Shown: in pieces, positions 12,301 to 27,300 of the stretch
How positions within the stretch are numbered: the stretch's first letter is position 1
Layout of the letters: every line of letters starts with the position of its first letter
Assembly (NCBI GenBank): GCA_916613615.1
Contig: OU744731.1
Span: 60,655,880 to 60,719,879 of the forward strand
DNA length: 64,000 bases
Origin: Steromphala cineraria
Lineage: Eukaryota > Mollusca > Gastropoda > Trochida > Trochidae
Reading direction: 5' to 3'
Translations under genes and position numbers: made by a program
The notes under the pieces: model-generated
Seen by the model: only the letters and a program-made list of their open reading frames with translations
What the model was told of the DNA's origin: nothing
Databases searched by the model: none

Positions 12301-15300
12301 TCGCAGGATGGCGCCTCCGATATTCCAGGTATGACATTCCCCCCTATTCTATCCACTCAGACTCGCAGGATGGCGCCTCCGATATTCCAGGTATGACATT
12401 CCCCCCCTATTCTATCTACTCAGACTCGCAGGATGGCGCTTCCGATATTCCAGGTATGACATCCCCCCCCTATTCTATCTACTCAGACTCGCAGGATGGC
12501 GCTTCCGATATCCCAGGTATGACATTCCCCCCCTATTCTATCTACTCAGACTCGCAGGATGGCGCCTCCGATATTCCAGGTATGACATTCCCCCCCTATT
12601 CTATCTACTCAGACTCGCAGGATGGCGCTTCCGATATTCCAGGTATGACATCCCCCCCCTATTCTATCTACTCAGACTCGCAGGATGGCGCTTCCGATAT
12701 CCCAGGTATGACATTCCCCCCCTTTTCTATCTACTCAGACTCGCAGGATGGCGCCTCCGATATTCCAGGTATGACACCCCCCCCCTATTCTTTCTACTCA
12801 GACTCGCAGGATGGCGCTTCCGATATCCCAGGTATGACATTCCCCCCCTATTCTATCTACTCAGACTCGCAGGATGGCGCCTCCGATATTCCAGGTATGA
12901 CATTCCCCCCCTATTCTATGTACTCAGACTCGCAGGATGGCGCCTCCGATATTCCAGGTATGACATTCCCCCCTTATTCTATCCACTCAGACTCGCAGGA
13001 TGGCGCCTCCGATATTCCAGGTATGACATTCCCCCCCTATTCTATCTACTCAGACTCGCAGGATGGCGCCTCCGATATTCCAGGTATGACATTCCCCCCC
13101 CTATTCTATCTATTCAGACTCGCAGGATGGCGCTTCCGATATTCCAGGTATGACATTCCCCCCCTATTCTATCCACTCAGACTCGCAGGATGGCGCCTCC
13201 GATATTCCAGGTATGACATTCTCCCCCCTATTCTATCCACTCAGACTCGCAGGATGGCGCCTCCGATATTCCAGGTATGACATTCCCCCCCTATTCTATC
13301 TACTCAGACTCGCAGGATGGCGCCTCCGATATTCCAGGTATGACATTCCCCCCCTATTCTATCCACTCAGACTCGCAGGATGGCGCCTCCGATATTCCAG
13401 GTATGACATTCCCCCCCTATTCTATCCACTCAGACTCGCAGGATGGCGCCTCCGATATTCCAGGTATGACACCCCCCCCTATTCTATCTACTCAGACTCG
13501 CAGGATGGCGCTTCCGATATTCCAGGTATGACATTCCCCCCCTATTCTATCTACTCAGACTCGCAGGATGGCGCCTCCGATATTCCAGGTATGACATTCC
13601 CCCCCTATTCTATCCACTCAGACTCGCAGGATGGCGCCTCCGATATTCCAGGTATGACATTCCCCCCTATTCTATCCACTCAGACTCGCAGGATGGCGCC
13701 TCCGATATTCCAGGTATGACATTCCCCCCCTATTCTATCTACTCAGACTCGCAGGATGGCGCTTCCGATATTCCAGGTATGACATTCCCCCCCTATTCTA
13801 TCTACTCAGACTCGCAGGATGGAGCCTCCGATATTCCAGGTATGACATTCCCCCCTATTCTATCTACTCAGACTCGCAGGATGGCGCTTTCGATATTCCA
13901 GGTATGACATTCCCCCCCTATTCTATCTACTCAGACTCGCAGGATGGCGCCTCCGATATTCCAGGTATGACATTCCCCCCCTATTCTATCTACTCAGACT
14001 CGCAGGATGGCGCCTCCGATATTCCAGGTATGACATTCCCCCCCTATTCTATGTACTCAGACTCGCAGGATGGCGCCTCCGATATTCCAGGTATGACATT
14101 CCCCCCTTATTCTATCCACTCAGACTCGCAGGATGGCGCCTCCGATATTCCAGGTATGACATTCCCCCCCTATTCTATCTACTCAGACTCGCAGGATGGC
14201 GCTTTCGATATTCCAGGTATGACATTCCCCCCCTATTCTATCTACTCAGACTCGCAGGATGGCGCTTCCGATATTCCAGGTATGACGTTCCCCCCCTATT
14301 CTATCCACTCAGACTCGCAGGATGGCGCCTCCGATATTCCAGGTATGACATTCCCCCCCTATTCTATCCACTCAGACTCGCAGGATGGCGCTTTCGATAT
14401 TCCAGGTATGACATTCCCCCCTATTCTATCCACTCAGACTCGCAGGATGGCGCCTCCGATATTCCAGGTATGACATTCCCCCCCTATTCTATCTACTCAG
14501 ACTCGCAGGATGGCGCCTCCGATATTCCAGGTATGACATTCCCCCCCTATTCTATCTACTCAGACTCGCAGGATGGCGCTTCCGATATTCCAGGTATGAC
14601 ATTCCCCCCCTATTCTATCCACTCAGACTCGCAGGATGGCGCCTCCGATATTCCAGGTATGACATTCCCCCCCTATTCTATCTACTCAGACTCGCAGGAT
14701 GGCGCCTCCGATATTCCAGGTATGACATTCCCCCCCTATTCTATCTACTCAGACTCGCAGGATGGCGCCTCCGATATTCCAGGTATGACATTCCCCCCCT
14801 ATTCTATCTACTCAGACTCGCAGGATGGCGCCTCCGATATTCCAGGTATGACATTCCCCCCCTATTCTATCCACTCAGACTCGCAGGATGGCGCCTCCGA
14901 TATTCCAGGTATGACATTCCCCCCCTATTCTATCCACTCAGACTCGCAGGATGGCGCCTCCGATATTCCAGGTATGACACCCCCCCCTATTCTATCTACT
15001 CAGACTCGCAGGATGGCGCTTCCGATATTCCAGGTATGACATTCCCCCCCTATTCTATCTACTCAGACTCGCAGGATGGCGCCTCCGATATTCCAGGTAT
15101 GACATTCCCCCCCTATTCTATCCACTCAGACTCGCAGGATGGCGCCTCCGATATTCCAGGTATGACATTCCCCCCTATTCTATCCACTCAGACTCGCAGG
15201 ATGGCGCCTCCGATATTCCAGGTATGACATTCCCCCCCTATTCTATCTACTCAGACTCGCAGGATGGCGCCTCCGATATTCCAGGTATGACATTCCCCCC

Positions 15301-18300
15301 TATTCTATCCACTCAGACTCAATCCAAGTAAATTCTTACCAGGTAAAATTGGTAGTAATTTGACAAGTTTTTGGGCTAAAATAGTTAATCCTGGTTGAAT
15401 TATTGTGTAATCAATAGAGGTGTAACGATATGGTATATATATGTATAGTATCGTTTGGGATATATTGGTCCACGATATGTTGCATTATCATATATCTAAC
15501 AATAATATGGTGTGTTTTGCATGTGTGATAGAGGCATGGACACAGCACTGATATTGTCGCCCGGTCCACAAATCCATACCAATATCGGCCCAGGGGGACT
15601 TTTGGTTATCTCCCTTTGCAGAGTAACATCGGGCTGATATGGGGGTCTCGGGCTGTTATTAGGTACGATATTAAAAGTGACATGTTATAACCTCTAATGA
15701 TCGAATGAGTAAGTGAATTATTGTTTTATGCCGCTTGGGCAATATTGCGGCCATTAGCGGCGTTATGGTTTGAAGGATGCATATTGTGATACATAACATG
15801 TTAATGTATATTCAATGTAGATGATGAAAACTGAGAGTTTTAAAAGGTATTTTTTATGCACACAGGAACTTTAAAGTTTGATGATATTAAAAGTACATCA
15901 AACCAGGTACAAAGTTAAATTCTTGCACAAAAATAATTGAACCAAATATTTTGTGGAAAGATCATTGTGTCAGTATTGATGTGTAAGCGGATACGTATCG
16001 TATCTCGACCCCCATATTAGGATACGTAACGTACCCCGACTCTCCCGTATCTGTTTCTTTAACCTTTGAGAGGACCCATGTTATTTCAATCTGTTCACAT
16101 ATTGCTTACAGAAAACATATTCTCTCCGAAAGGTTTAAACAATATTGATAAGGACAGGACCGGTTTTGCAATATTCAATGCTAGAGGATATTTAAGAGAA
16201 CCGCAGTTTCAAGGTAAAAAATGACCTAAAACATTTTTGAGAAGAGAATGCTGTTTGAAAATTAGAGAATTCTTTTTTCTTCAGTCTAAGTAACCCTAGC
16301 CGTTTCACTTCTATACTGAGTCTAGTATGAATGACCTTTTCCAAACACGCTGAAAATTTATCTGGATCAATAAATTAATTTGTTTATGAATTTAGTCGAA
16401 ATTCTGTCTGTTTTATGTTGATAATTGACAAATTATTATTTCAATTGTTACAGAGGGAGACTGCCCTTTCCTGCTGCTGAGCCAGGTAAGATGATGTGTA
16501 ATATAGATGACAATTGTTATTAAACATCTGCCAGAAACCTTAAAGGGGCAGTAGCACATTTTTAGGGGGAATATAAGGTGATGTCAGGAAAATGAAAACA
16601 AATGGTTCCAATTGAAAGACAATGTATTAAAATTAAATGGAGCAGTAATGATTCAAATATATAATGTAATGTTTAGACATGCGATTAATTCTTCTTACAC
16701 AAAATGAATAAAAGGTGTTAAAAAAAAATGGCCGCCAATGGATTTTATGTGAATCTTCATACTTTGTCCTCTGACTATGGCTGATTGGCTTGTGTAATGA
16801 GATTTATGACACTATCAAAATAGTACATTTAGCATTAACATACAATTATCAGTGACCTTTTTAAAATATAAAATTATCAAAAAACGTGCTACTGCCCCTT
16901 AACATACAGTATCCAAAATCACTTGTTCATTACATGCTTACTAATCATATGATTGACTAATCACAGTGTGTCTGTGCAGGGTCAGTACTGCAGTATTCGC
17001 TGTTACTTTCCAAAGATTCTGCGCAATTGTCAAAGATGTCGTATGATTTTGGAAAATATCAGGTGATGTCAGGATAATGAAAATAAATGGTTCCAATTGA
17101 AAGACAATATATTTAATCTTAATGAAGCAGAAGTAGATCAAATACATAATATAAAGTTCAGCCATGCGATTACTTTTTCTTGCACAAAATAAATGAAAGG
17201 TGTTCACACAATAATGGCGGCCAATGGACTTTATGTAAATCTTCATACTTTGTCCTCTGACTATTGTGATTTTTGACACTGTCAAAATAATACATTTAAC
17301 ATTAACAAACAATTGTCAGTGAAAAATGGATAATATAAATTTTAAAAACGTGCTAGTGCCCCTTTAAGCTGTCATTCTACATGTATCTACATTTATAGTG
17401 ATATTATTCAAAACCAATATTTTATTTCTACACCTTTGATCTTAGCTGAAAATTGCACGAGTCACCAACATCGTTGACAACTTTTGTCATTTTGTGATCC
17501 AAATTTAAGCTATAGTGCGCTGTACTCATGTCAATCATGTTTAAAAGTAATTTTAGTGATTTTATTCCCCTTTTGTCAAATTGTTTATCATCAAACATTT
17601 TCACTTAATAAAACCAGAAATCAAGTAGAAAATAAAGTCTTAATAGATAACAGATTTGTGGTCTGGTCTGCTATTGTTGAACCTTGCTTTAGAGGTACTC
17701 AAAATGAAGGTAGGCAGTTATCTCCCTTTCTCTATACATCAGGAGGAATACGCAGAGCATCACTCAGCAGTCTCATACGGACGATTTAGCGTGTCCGGTC
17801 AACATGTGGCCAGTCTCGATGTGGACGGAGTGGTCAAGTAAGTGAGAACATGTCATAGCAATGAGAAATTTAATCAATTTGACCTCAATCTCTTATAAAG
17901 TTATTTGTTGCATACCACAACATAGTTCATAGTTCATAGTTCATAGTTCAACATTTTTCACCTTTCATAGTTTGTGTAAGGATCTATACCGAAACATCAC
18001 TATTCTGTAAATAAAGAAGTATAGAAATCTTGTATTTTACTTTCATAGTTTGCCTTTTACATAAATAAATCCAAATACTGATGAACTACAGAGTCCATTA
18101 TATATGAATGGTGCTTAACATTAACTTAGAATAGCTCACATACACTAGGTCCAACACAGAAGCTGAGCTGTTATTAATTATTAATGTAATTTGTCATAAG
18201 AATTTCTTTTATTTGGACATATTTGTGTTTTACTCAATTGGTTATTTATTCAGGATATATAAGAAAAAAATTTATATTAAAATATGAATATTTAAAGAGA

Positions 18301-21300
18301 CGCAGAGTATGTTGATAGGATCACATATGTCAAATTTTGATATCGATGTTATTACATCGGGAACCACTAACTGTTACTGAAAATAACAAGTTAAAGGTCA
18401 ATCAGTAGATTAGAGCCAAAATACGGCCATTCAAAGTCGGGATTTTGATCGAAAACCGGACAATGTGGCTCGAGTTGCGCGCGCAAATTCGCCATACGTA
18501 CTTTTGAAACCATGTCATAAACTGACAGGAAGATATATTTGATTCGATAACGTTTATAAGGGATTAATTGGATGCATACTTTCGAATATTAAACGTATTT
18601 GAGATGTTTTCTTGATTTTTCCATAAAATCAAGCATTTTAGAGATATTATGCATAAATGGATATATTTCCAAGTCCAGTAATGAGATATGAACTTCAATC
18701 AGCATATAAGTTATTTGTAGCTCATCAAAACCAAATACAATTTTAAGAAGGATACTCTGTGTAACTTGAAGACCCAATTGACAAGCAAACCGTTTTTTTT
18801 TAAAGAGCCACTCTGTTAGTTGTCAGGGGTCACGGCCAGGGGTCATGTTTGCCATACTCCACCAAAGTAGTGTAATCTGAGGAAGTATAGATTGTTGAAG
18901 GAGAGTACAACCGGAAAGTTTTAATTCATGATTGTTTTCGAAAACCGAACATTGACGTAATTCTAAAAACTTATCTGCCAGAATGAAATTTACGAGTTGA
19001 TCATAGGTTATATAACAAGTATTCATGTAAGTTGGACATGTGAATTCGGATTTTGCAAATTTAAGAATTTCAATAAAAGATGTTTTAACATATAATTTGC
19101 ATTTGAGGATGAATATATGAGATATTTTGAATAAATTTCATGAATAATGCCATTTTCGTTCATAGCTAAGGAAAACAGTTTGTGATGTAAATCACGGGGT
19201 GACTCTTTAATGTTTTGAATTCATCCCTTATGAAAGGAATTTCTTGTGAATAAAGTGCTAGTGTTACTTCTAGGCTTATTTAGCAGAGCGCAGCGCCCTG
19301 CCCTTCCCAGAGTCTGCCCTGCCCCTTTTCTGTTCCGCCCCGCCCTTTTTCTAAGATGTCATGCCATTTTTGCCAGCTAAAACATTTCAATTTACCTTTT
19401 CCAGACACAGTAAGATCGATCCATTGTTTCAACAGGACACACAGTCTGCTGACCACATGTTTAGCTCGTTACAGGAACACTAGGGGATTACTGACAGAGT
19501 GTTGGGTGGTGGATACAGCTTAATGATCGCATTAGGAGTTAATTACAGATGTTGAAATCCTTTGCCCTTTTATATTAGGTCAAACATCACATTTATTAAT
19601 AAATACAAAACAAAAATAAAATTACAAGTATATTTCAGTGTTTATATTTGCAAATACTTATGTTTTATGCTGCACCATTTTCATTTGAAAATTCAATTTG
19701 TATGTATGTGCCCTTTTACGAGAAGTTGTGCCCTTTTATAAAGGCATTTACCCTGCCCTTTTTTCAGCTTGGGGAAAACACTAAGTGCTAGTGACAATGT
19801 TGTGTGTGTTGTGTTTGTAGAGTATGGACGTGGAGCCCGCAGCCCGTCACTACCGCCACTGTCATGTCCAAGTCTGCCTTCCTTTCTCTCGAGTGGGCCA
19901 GCAAGTCAGATAGATGGGTAATGATGATGATTATGATGAAGCTGAGATAATTATTATTTTGGTAAAAGTATCACTCAGCTCATCCTGTCTCAGGGAACGA
20001 ACGTTACGCTAACTCCACTAATCCGTACCCTGGGCTCAGAAGCTAGATTCGCTCGCGCAGCCTGATCTGAGAAATAGCCAATCAAATCATTTTCTCATTT
20101 TCATATGATAGTGGAGTTAGCGTAACTTTCGTTCCCTGAGACAGGATGACACAGCTTCTACTACAAGTTCCCTGTTGCAATGTGAAGTCCTTTGGTGCTT
20201 GATCCTTCAGAAATACTACAAGACTAAAGTTTAGACTCAGTGAAAAGTGTCATGTCCTTTTTTCTATCGCTGATATCTTAAGAACAAGTGACTCTATTCT
20301 TCATGTTTCGGACTTAACGCCGTAACAGCGATTTAAAGAAAGTTTGAACATTTTATTTGACCTCAAATAATGAAAAACTGTCTTTTTTTTTCAACCAAGT
20401 CTCAGTTAACTTTCATGGTGGACGTGTTAATCAAGATCCATTACTGACAAATGCATGACACTTTGGTAATAAATTGAGGTTTGAGAAAGCATAAATCAAT
20501 TTTACCATACCCACCAATACCACAATTTCATAGCATCATTTGATGGTGAGTCTAAACTATTGTTGTGTAATATATAATGCTGCTTCTCTGCCTCATGAAC
20601 TGAAATGTGTTTCTACCCTAAATGCATTCAAATCCCAGCTCAAGACTTATCTTTACAAACGATACAACTACGTCAACAACCTTATCTTATCTGTATTTAT
20701 GTATATATCATCTTCATTCTGCAAATGGTTATGTATGCTCATTTAGATGTGTGCGCTTTACCGGTACTCTTATTATTATTATTATAACAGATCGATAAGT
20801 ATCGTTTCACTTGAGTTTGAAGATAATGATATCTGATAGGTTATGAACATACCTTCTGAATTACTTTGCTGTTGGAGTTAAATTTAAGAACTAATTTTCC
20901 TGCATCGTTTACCAGTTTTCGGAACCAGCATTTTGAAAAAAAAAAGGGGGAAGAGGGGAGAGGATCCTTTTAAAGGTAATTTCCCTTTGAGACATGGAAG
21001 CCCCCATACAAACAGTGAATTTTCATCAAATCTCGACAAACAATTAATAATAATATAATAATATATTGCATTTGATAATGCGCCACATCCACCCAATTGA
21101 GTGCTCTGTACGCAGTTACAATTACGTTTGCAGATCATTTGCTGGTTTTCAGACTGTTCCATATCATAATAAGGTTAGGTATCGTTCCTCATTTGCATTT
21201 TCAATACGTATTGCAATATATTGGTATACTTCTTTAATTCAAGAATTGCATGCCATCTTGTCTTAATATGAGCGTTAAGAACGATCATCATTGCTCAGCT

Positions 21301-24300
21301 TTGAGCCGTTTTGGAAAGGGATATTTTTTCAATCACTGTTTATGATCTGTATACATATTTAAGCTATTTTCTCAACACAACTTACAACTTTGTATAGAAC
21401 TTTTCGTCAATGATCTTTTATTTGGTTGTGTTTTTTGCAATCGATATATAATAGATGGAAATAGCTCGAATTATTGGCGTAAATCTCCCCTCTGGGACGA
21501 AACGCAGCCCCTCTCTTCATTCTCCGAATGAGCCAGCAGAAGTCTAAATAAAAATAAAAAGAAATAACCTAAGTCATATTCACCATTAGTGGTATGCAGC
21601 TCCTCTCTTCACTCCTGGAGTTGTCTCCCTTTGACTGCCTATGTGGCAGCCTCATATTCTCTTCTGCTAGCTCTAGAGATGGAAGCCATTCAGAAGTCTG
21701 GATAATTTTCTTCAATACTTCTTCATGTGCTGTGTTTTCTTGGACTATATGGTATGTGATATCGACATTGGGTCTTAACAGACAACCGCATTCGTTTTTT
21801 GTGTCTTTGAACTGTGTTTTTTGTGACTTGTGAAATTTTTTTCTGTGACTGTCAACGTGTTTTCCGCGAAGTACTGTCTTGTGTGTTTCGTAATGGCTAC
21901 CCAACGTAAATGTGTGTCTTGTCAACGTTTCATGTCGGATCGCGATCCTCATTCCCTTTGTGTTCTGTGTGATAAGAATCCCATTTGTTTTCCTGATGCG
22001 CGTTGCCTTATGTGTAGGGACTTAGACAAAGATACGTGGGCTAAACTCTGCGAGTTACGTGCTAAGAAAGCTAAATCTTCCTCCATTGCTCCTCATACTC
22101 CTCCCCCTGCTATGGACGGTCATGAATCGGATTCTCCTATCCCCCCTTCGGGAACTGTAGCAAATCCCACGGCTAATCCTAACGATTTAACGGCGTTTCT
22201 TAATTCCTTCAAACAAGAAATGTTCACCTCATTCCAAAACAATTTTCAAGCTATGGAACGGAAAAACGATGAAAAGATCGCCTCCTTGAAAAAGTCTCTC
22301 TCTAAATCCCTTTCGAGTAGCCTGGCTAAGGGCGGGTCTTCACGTAAGATTCCTCCTAGTTCTGAATCGTCCCGTGGTGACAAGCTTAAGCCGTCTAAAC
22401 GGGCCGCCGACCCTAAGGACACGGTAGTTAAGGCGGGTGATACTTCCAAACGGCAGTGTTTACCGGGCTCGGGCCTGCCTAAGGATGGTCAGGTTGACCA
22501 GGTGAAAAAGACTTTAGTCCGTTCTGACGACTATTCTGTCCCAGATTCGGGCGGGTCACACGTAGTGGACGCCGTTAACCTGTCCGTACCCTGCTCTGGG
22601 ACGGCTCGGGGCGGGTCTCGCGTGCAGGGTGATAAGCCCGTCAACGGCTCTAATGCCACAGCTACTGGCCCAGTGTTTGAAATAAGAATCCAAAAACTGC
22701 TTGTCAATAAGGACCCGCAGATAGAAAAAACTGTGGGCCCAACTCCGAAACTGTCGGCATTCATTAGCAGTACTGATTTGACTTATTCTAAAATAAAACT
22801 CTTCTTGGTATCATTGTGTTATAAATACACAACACTGTTATCAGTTTAGAGTGATATTTAAGAGGGTTTGGCAAGGAAATATGTCTTACAGCAAATATTG
22901 TTATAAAGGAACATCATCATATTAAAAAACTGTGAGCCTGTAAGGACCTGAAGATATTGACAAGTGTGGGCCCTTGTGAATAACTGTCGGTGTCGGGCCT
23001 ACGGGCCTACGCTTATTTCAAACACTGTACTGGCCCAGTCCAGGATGCTATTGACACGGTTAGCACGCGTGATCCGTGCCTTGGCTCACGGACGCAGCAA
23101 CTCTCCACGGACGGCACGGGCCTCTCGGGGTCAGTAGGTCACGGCTCGGGTGACACTGTAAACAAACAGGAGCCGCTTGATTTCGTCAACGTATCTAATC
23201 CGCCGTTCCTCCCGATCTTGACGGACTTAGAAGCTGAAGATAAACAGCCCGTTGACGTTAAACTCCACTCTCATGAAGGATTAGCAATCATTCCTGCAGT
23301 TGATTCTTCGGACATTCCGGACTTAGTCCCGAACTGGACTTTTGTCCTCACTTGATGAGATTTTGGATCAGCCGTTACCTGAGGAGCTCGGCTCGACGGG
23401 TATACTTCCTCCTAAGCGGGCACCCAAGCGATCTTTACCCCACTCGACAGTGGTCAAGAACGGACTCGACATCGTGAATGCCAATCTCGCCAAGGCCAAG
23501 GATGCTTCCTCCTTATCTAAGCTTCCCCTTAAGAACTCTTACGTTATTCATGATCGGGTTTTACCAGCTGCCGCTCCGGATATTGACAGAGATTTCGCCC
23601 GTCTTAATGCTAAACCTCTTCCTCGATTCCAAGGAGATAAACTGTCTGTTCCTCGCAAGGACTTGAAGGACTTGGACGCCGCGGCTAGGAATTCCGTTGA
23701 CATTCTGTCCTACATTAACTGGTTTGCGGCTGGTGTCAGACAACTTCTTCCGTTGACTTTCCATAGTTATGAAGGGATCAAGCCCCAGACACTCACTGTC
23801 ATGAGCGCAGAGGAGGTTGCCCTCGCCCACTCCTTTTTGGAAGTTATCTACCAGGCCGCGGGGGACGCCACCCAAGCTCAAGTTGCCTCCCTGGCTCGTA
23901 TAACTGCCCTTGAAAGATCTCAACTGTTAGGATCCGTTAGGAATTTGCCTGTCGACACGAAGGAGGATCTTTTCCAACAGCCGTTGAACTCCGACTCTAT
24001 TTTCAACGGTCAGTGCGCACAGGCAATCGCTTCTCAGGAGGCTCAGACTAACAGACATCTCAATCAGCAACTCGCCTCAGCTCTGCTAGCTCAGACCAGA
24101 AACCAACGTGGTTCCTTCCGAGGTCGTCGTGGACAGCCCAACTCTACACCCCGACCCCCCCTCCATCGTTCTGCTTTCGACCGAGCTAGTAAGCCCTTTG
24201 AACGCTCTCGACCCCCTCCTACTCAACCTCAGACCCCCAAGGAGAGTCAAGGTCCTCCTCCCAGGTACAGTTTTCGTGGCAGAGGAAACAGAGGAGCCAA

Positions 24301-27300
24301 GAATACCTTCCGTCGCTGACTCTTTCCCGGTCGGTCTTCCAAACCTACACCCTTTCGATCTTGCTATGCCCATGGACTCCTCTCTAGATTTCGATTTTGT
24401 GACGCCAGTCGATTCCTCCCCAGTGGGGGGTCGTCTGCAACGATTCGCACGGAACTGGCAACTCATCACCCCGGATCTTTGGATCAGCTCTGTGATTTAC
24501 GACGGGTACCAGCTCCAATTCCAGACGCGCCCGCCCCTAGCGATTCATCCGATGGGAAGGAGATTTTTCTTACAAGGACCGCGTCTGGACGCTGCTCTAC
24601 TGGCAATAGAGCAGCTCCTGCTGAAGGAGGCAATTGTGGAACTCTCTCCTCTCGATTCGTCCCGAGGTTTTTACTCACCAGTGTTTCTGGTGCCGAAGCG
24701 CGATACGACAGAGATGCGCATGATAATAGACTTAAAGATTCTCAACAAGGATTTCCTTCAGCTCCCTCCCACTTTCACCATGGAGTCGCTGAAGAACGTG
24801 AGGAAGCTCGTCCAACCCAACAGCAAATTCATCAGCATGGACCTGAAGGACGCATATTTGCATATACCCATCCACAAGCACTCACAAAAGTTCCTAAGGT
24901 TCGCCGTAAACGGAAGAAGATTCCAGTTCCAAGTTCTTCCGTTCGGAGTGTCAATCGCGCCTTGGTTATTCACTATGGTCATGAAACCCATCCTACACTT
25001 TCTACACATGAGAGGGATTGCGATCCATGGGTACTTGGACGATTTTCTGGGAAGGCACATTTCTACAGTGATGCTAATCAAACAGACCAAGTTCGCCATA
25101 CATGTCTTTACTCATCTAGGATGGATAGTTCACCCGGAGAAGTCCGAACTAACCCCTACACCCAAGATCAAGTTCCTAGGTGCGATACTAGATGCGGAGA
25201 AGTGTTTTATTTTCCCCATACAGGATCGTTGGCTGACAACCCGCAAACTGATTCTCTCTCTTCTCGCCGTACGAGTCACAACTCTCAGGAAGTGGATGTC
25301 CCTCCTAGGTTTTCTTACGTCGATACAGGCCTTTACGTACAGAGGTCGCCTCAACCTAAGGCATACTCAGGCGTGGATCAACGCGAACAGACACCAGGAA
25401 TTGGATTCTCGCTTAGTGTGCCCTCCTCAAGTGTGTCGCGAACTGGACTGGTGGACGTGGGAGTCCAATGTGATGACGGGAACGCGATTCACAGATCCTC
25501 CTCCGACTTTCACGATCTTCACGGACGCGTCAAGGGAAGGTTGGGGAGCCCATATGGATTCGCTGGAAGCACAAGGGATATGGACAAAACAGGAAACGAT
25601 GTTGCACATAAACTCTCTGGAGCTTCTCGCAGTCATCAAAGCTCTCAAGGTGTGGTGGAGGCTTCTTTATCACGCAAGTTTGATGATAGCGACAGACAAT
25701 GCGACAGTGGTGGCTTACATCAACAAGCAGGGCGGGACCAGGTCCCAGGAGCTTATGGATTTAACGCGACAGCTATTCTCTCTAGCGGATCAGTGCAGAG
25801 CCAACCTCAGGGCCAGGCACATCCCAGGCAGGTTAAACGTGTTAGCGGACTCACTATCCAGAAGCAAACAGGTGATTCCGACGGAATGGACTCTTCACGA
25901 GGATGCATTCCAGTTGATAGTCAACAAGTGGGAGACCCCGTTTTTCGATCTTTTTGCTACAAGTCGAAACTACCAGTTACCAAACTACGTCAGCCCTATT
26001 CCAGACCCAAACGCTTGGGCAGTGGACGCTCTCTCGATATCGTGGCAAGGGATGACAGCGTACGCCTTTCCTCCAGTAAAGATCATCCCAGATGTGTTAG
26101 CCAAGATCTCGACTCAGGACTGTCTCATCTTTCTGGTAGCGCCAGCGTGGCCCACGAGAACTTGGTTTCCGAACCTACTGGATCTATTAACAGACTATCC
26201 TCTGAAACTGCCGTTGTGGGACAACCTGTTGTACCAACCCATTTCGCTCAAGACTCACGGAAATCTATCGGCACTGAATCTTCACGTGTGGAGGCTATCA
26301 AGGAATCGCTTTCATCTAAAGGTTTCGGACGAGATTCTTCGAGTGCTATCCTACAATCTGTCAGACCCTCCACATCTAAATTATACGACGCCAAATGGAA
26401 GATTTTCTCCGGCTGGAGACAGCAAGTGGGACTGTTAGACTCAGCCATATCCATTCCCATGATTGCGGACTTCCTATTGTTTTTAAGAGATGTTAAGAAA
26501 CTTAAGCACGGTACCATCGAAGGATATAGATCGGCCATAGCTTCTGTTTGTGACTTACAAGGATTATCGGTGGGAACGGATCAATCTCTACACAGAATGT
26601 TAAGATCTTTTCAGATTAAGGATATGTCCACACCTTCGATTTTTCCCAAGTGGGACTTAAGGATCGTACTCCAATCACTACTTAAAGCACCCTACGAACC
26701 TTTGAACTCTACCACACTAAAGTTTCTCTCTTTTAAGACTGCCTTTTTGCTAGCCTTTGCTTCTGCTGCCAGAGTATCGGAGTTGCACGCGATCGACAAT
26801 TCCTCTATCAGATTTTCAGACGGGTACAAGGAAGTCTCTTGCCGTGCGCTCCCGGAGTTTTTAGCTAAGAACCAGTCAGCTTCTCTAGGACCGTTAGGTA
26901 CTCGTGTGTACAAGATACCAGCTCTACCTTCATCTTCCTCTCGCTCAGACAAGGATAGACTACTTTGCCCAGTTAGGGCTCTTAGATGGTACCTCCAGAG
27001 AACTGCTTCGTTTCGGAGGAACAGAAGGAGATTGTTTCTTTCATGCAAGACAGCGGTGGATTCCGAGATCTCAAAGAATACCATTTCGTCTTGGTTAAGG
27101 AAGACCATCGTACTCGCTTATCAGTCAGTTGATCAGGATTCTGTCAATGTCAAGTTCTCGCCTCACGAGATTAGAGCTCTCGCTTCTTCACTATCGGCGT
27201 GGAAATCTGTATCTATCAAAGAACTTGTCTCAGCATGTCAGTGGAAAGGATCGAACACTTTCATTTCATCGTACCTTCGAGATATTGCTCAGTCTCTAGA

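Noticed and set aside
10635..15227. Long open frames of up to 295 residues made of a 21-residue repeat
   Set aside because: They are by-products of a 63-bp tandem repeat with no stop in one frame. Frames change wherever the C run varies, and the real gene splices across.
21569..21952. 127-residue minus-strand ORF at the DIRS left end
   Set aside because: It lies mostly in the inverted terminal repeat and is a shadow frame.
24479..26230. First ~580 codons of the 958-codon frame
   Set aside because: They overlap the RT/RNase H frame and have no domain; only the tyrosine recombinase part after about 26230 is meaningful.
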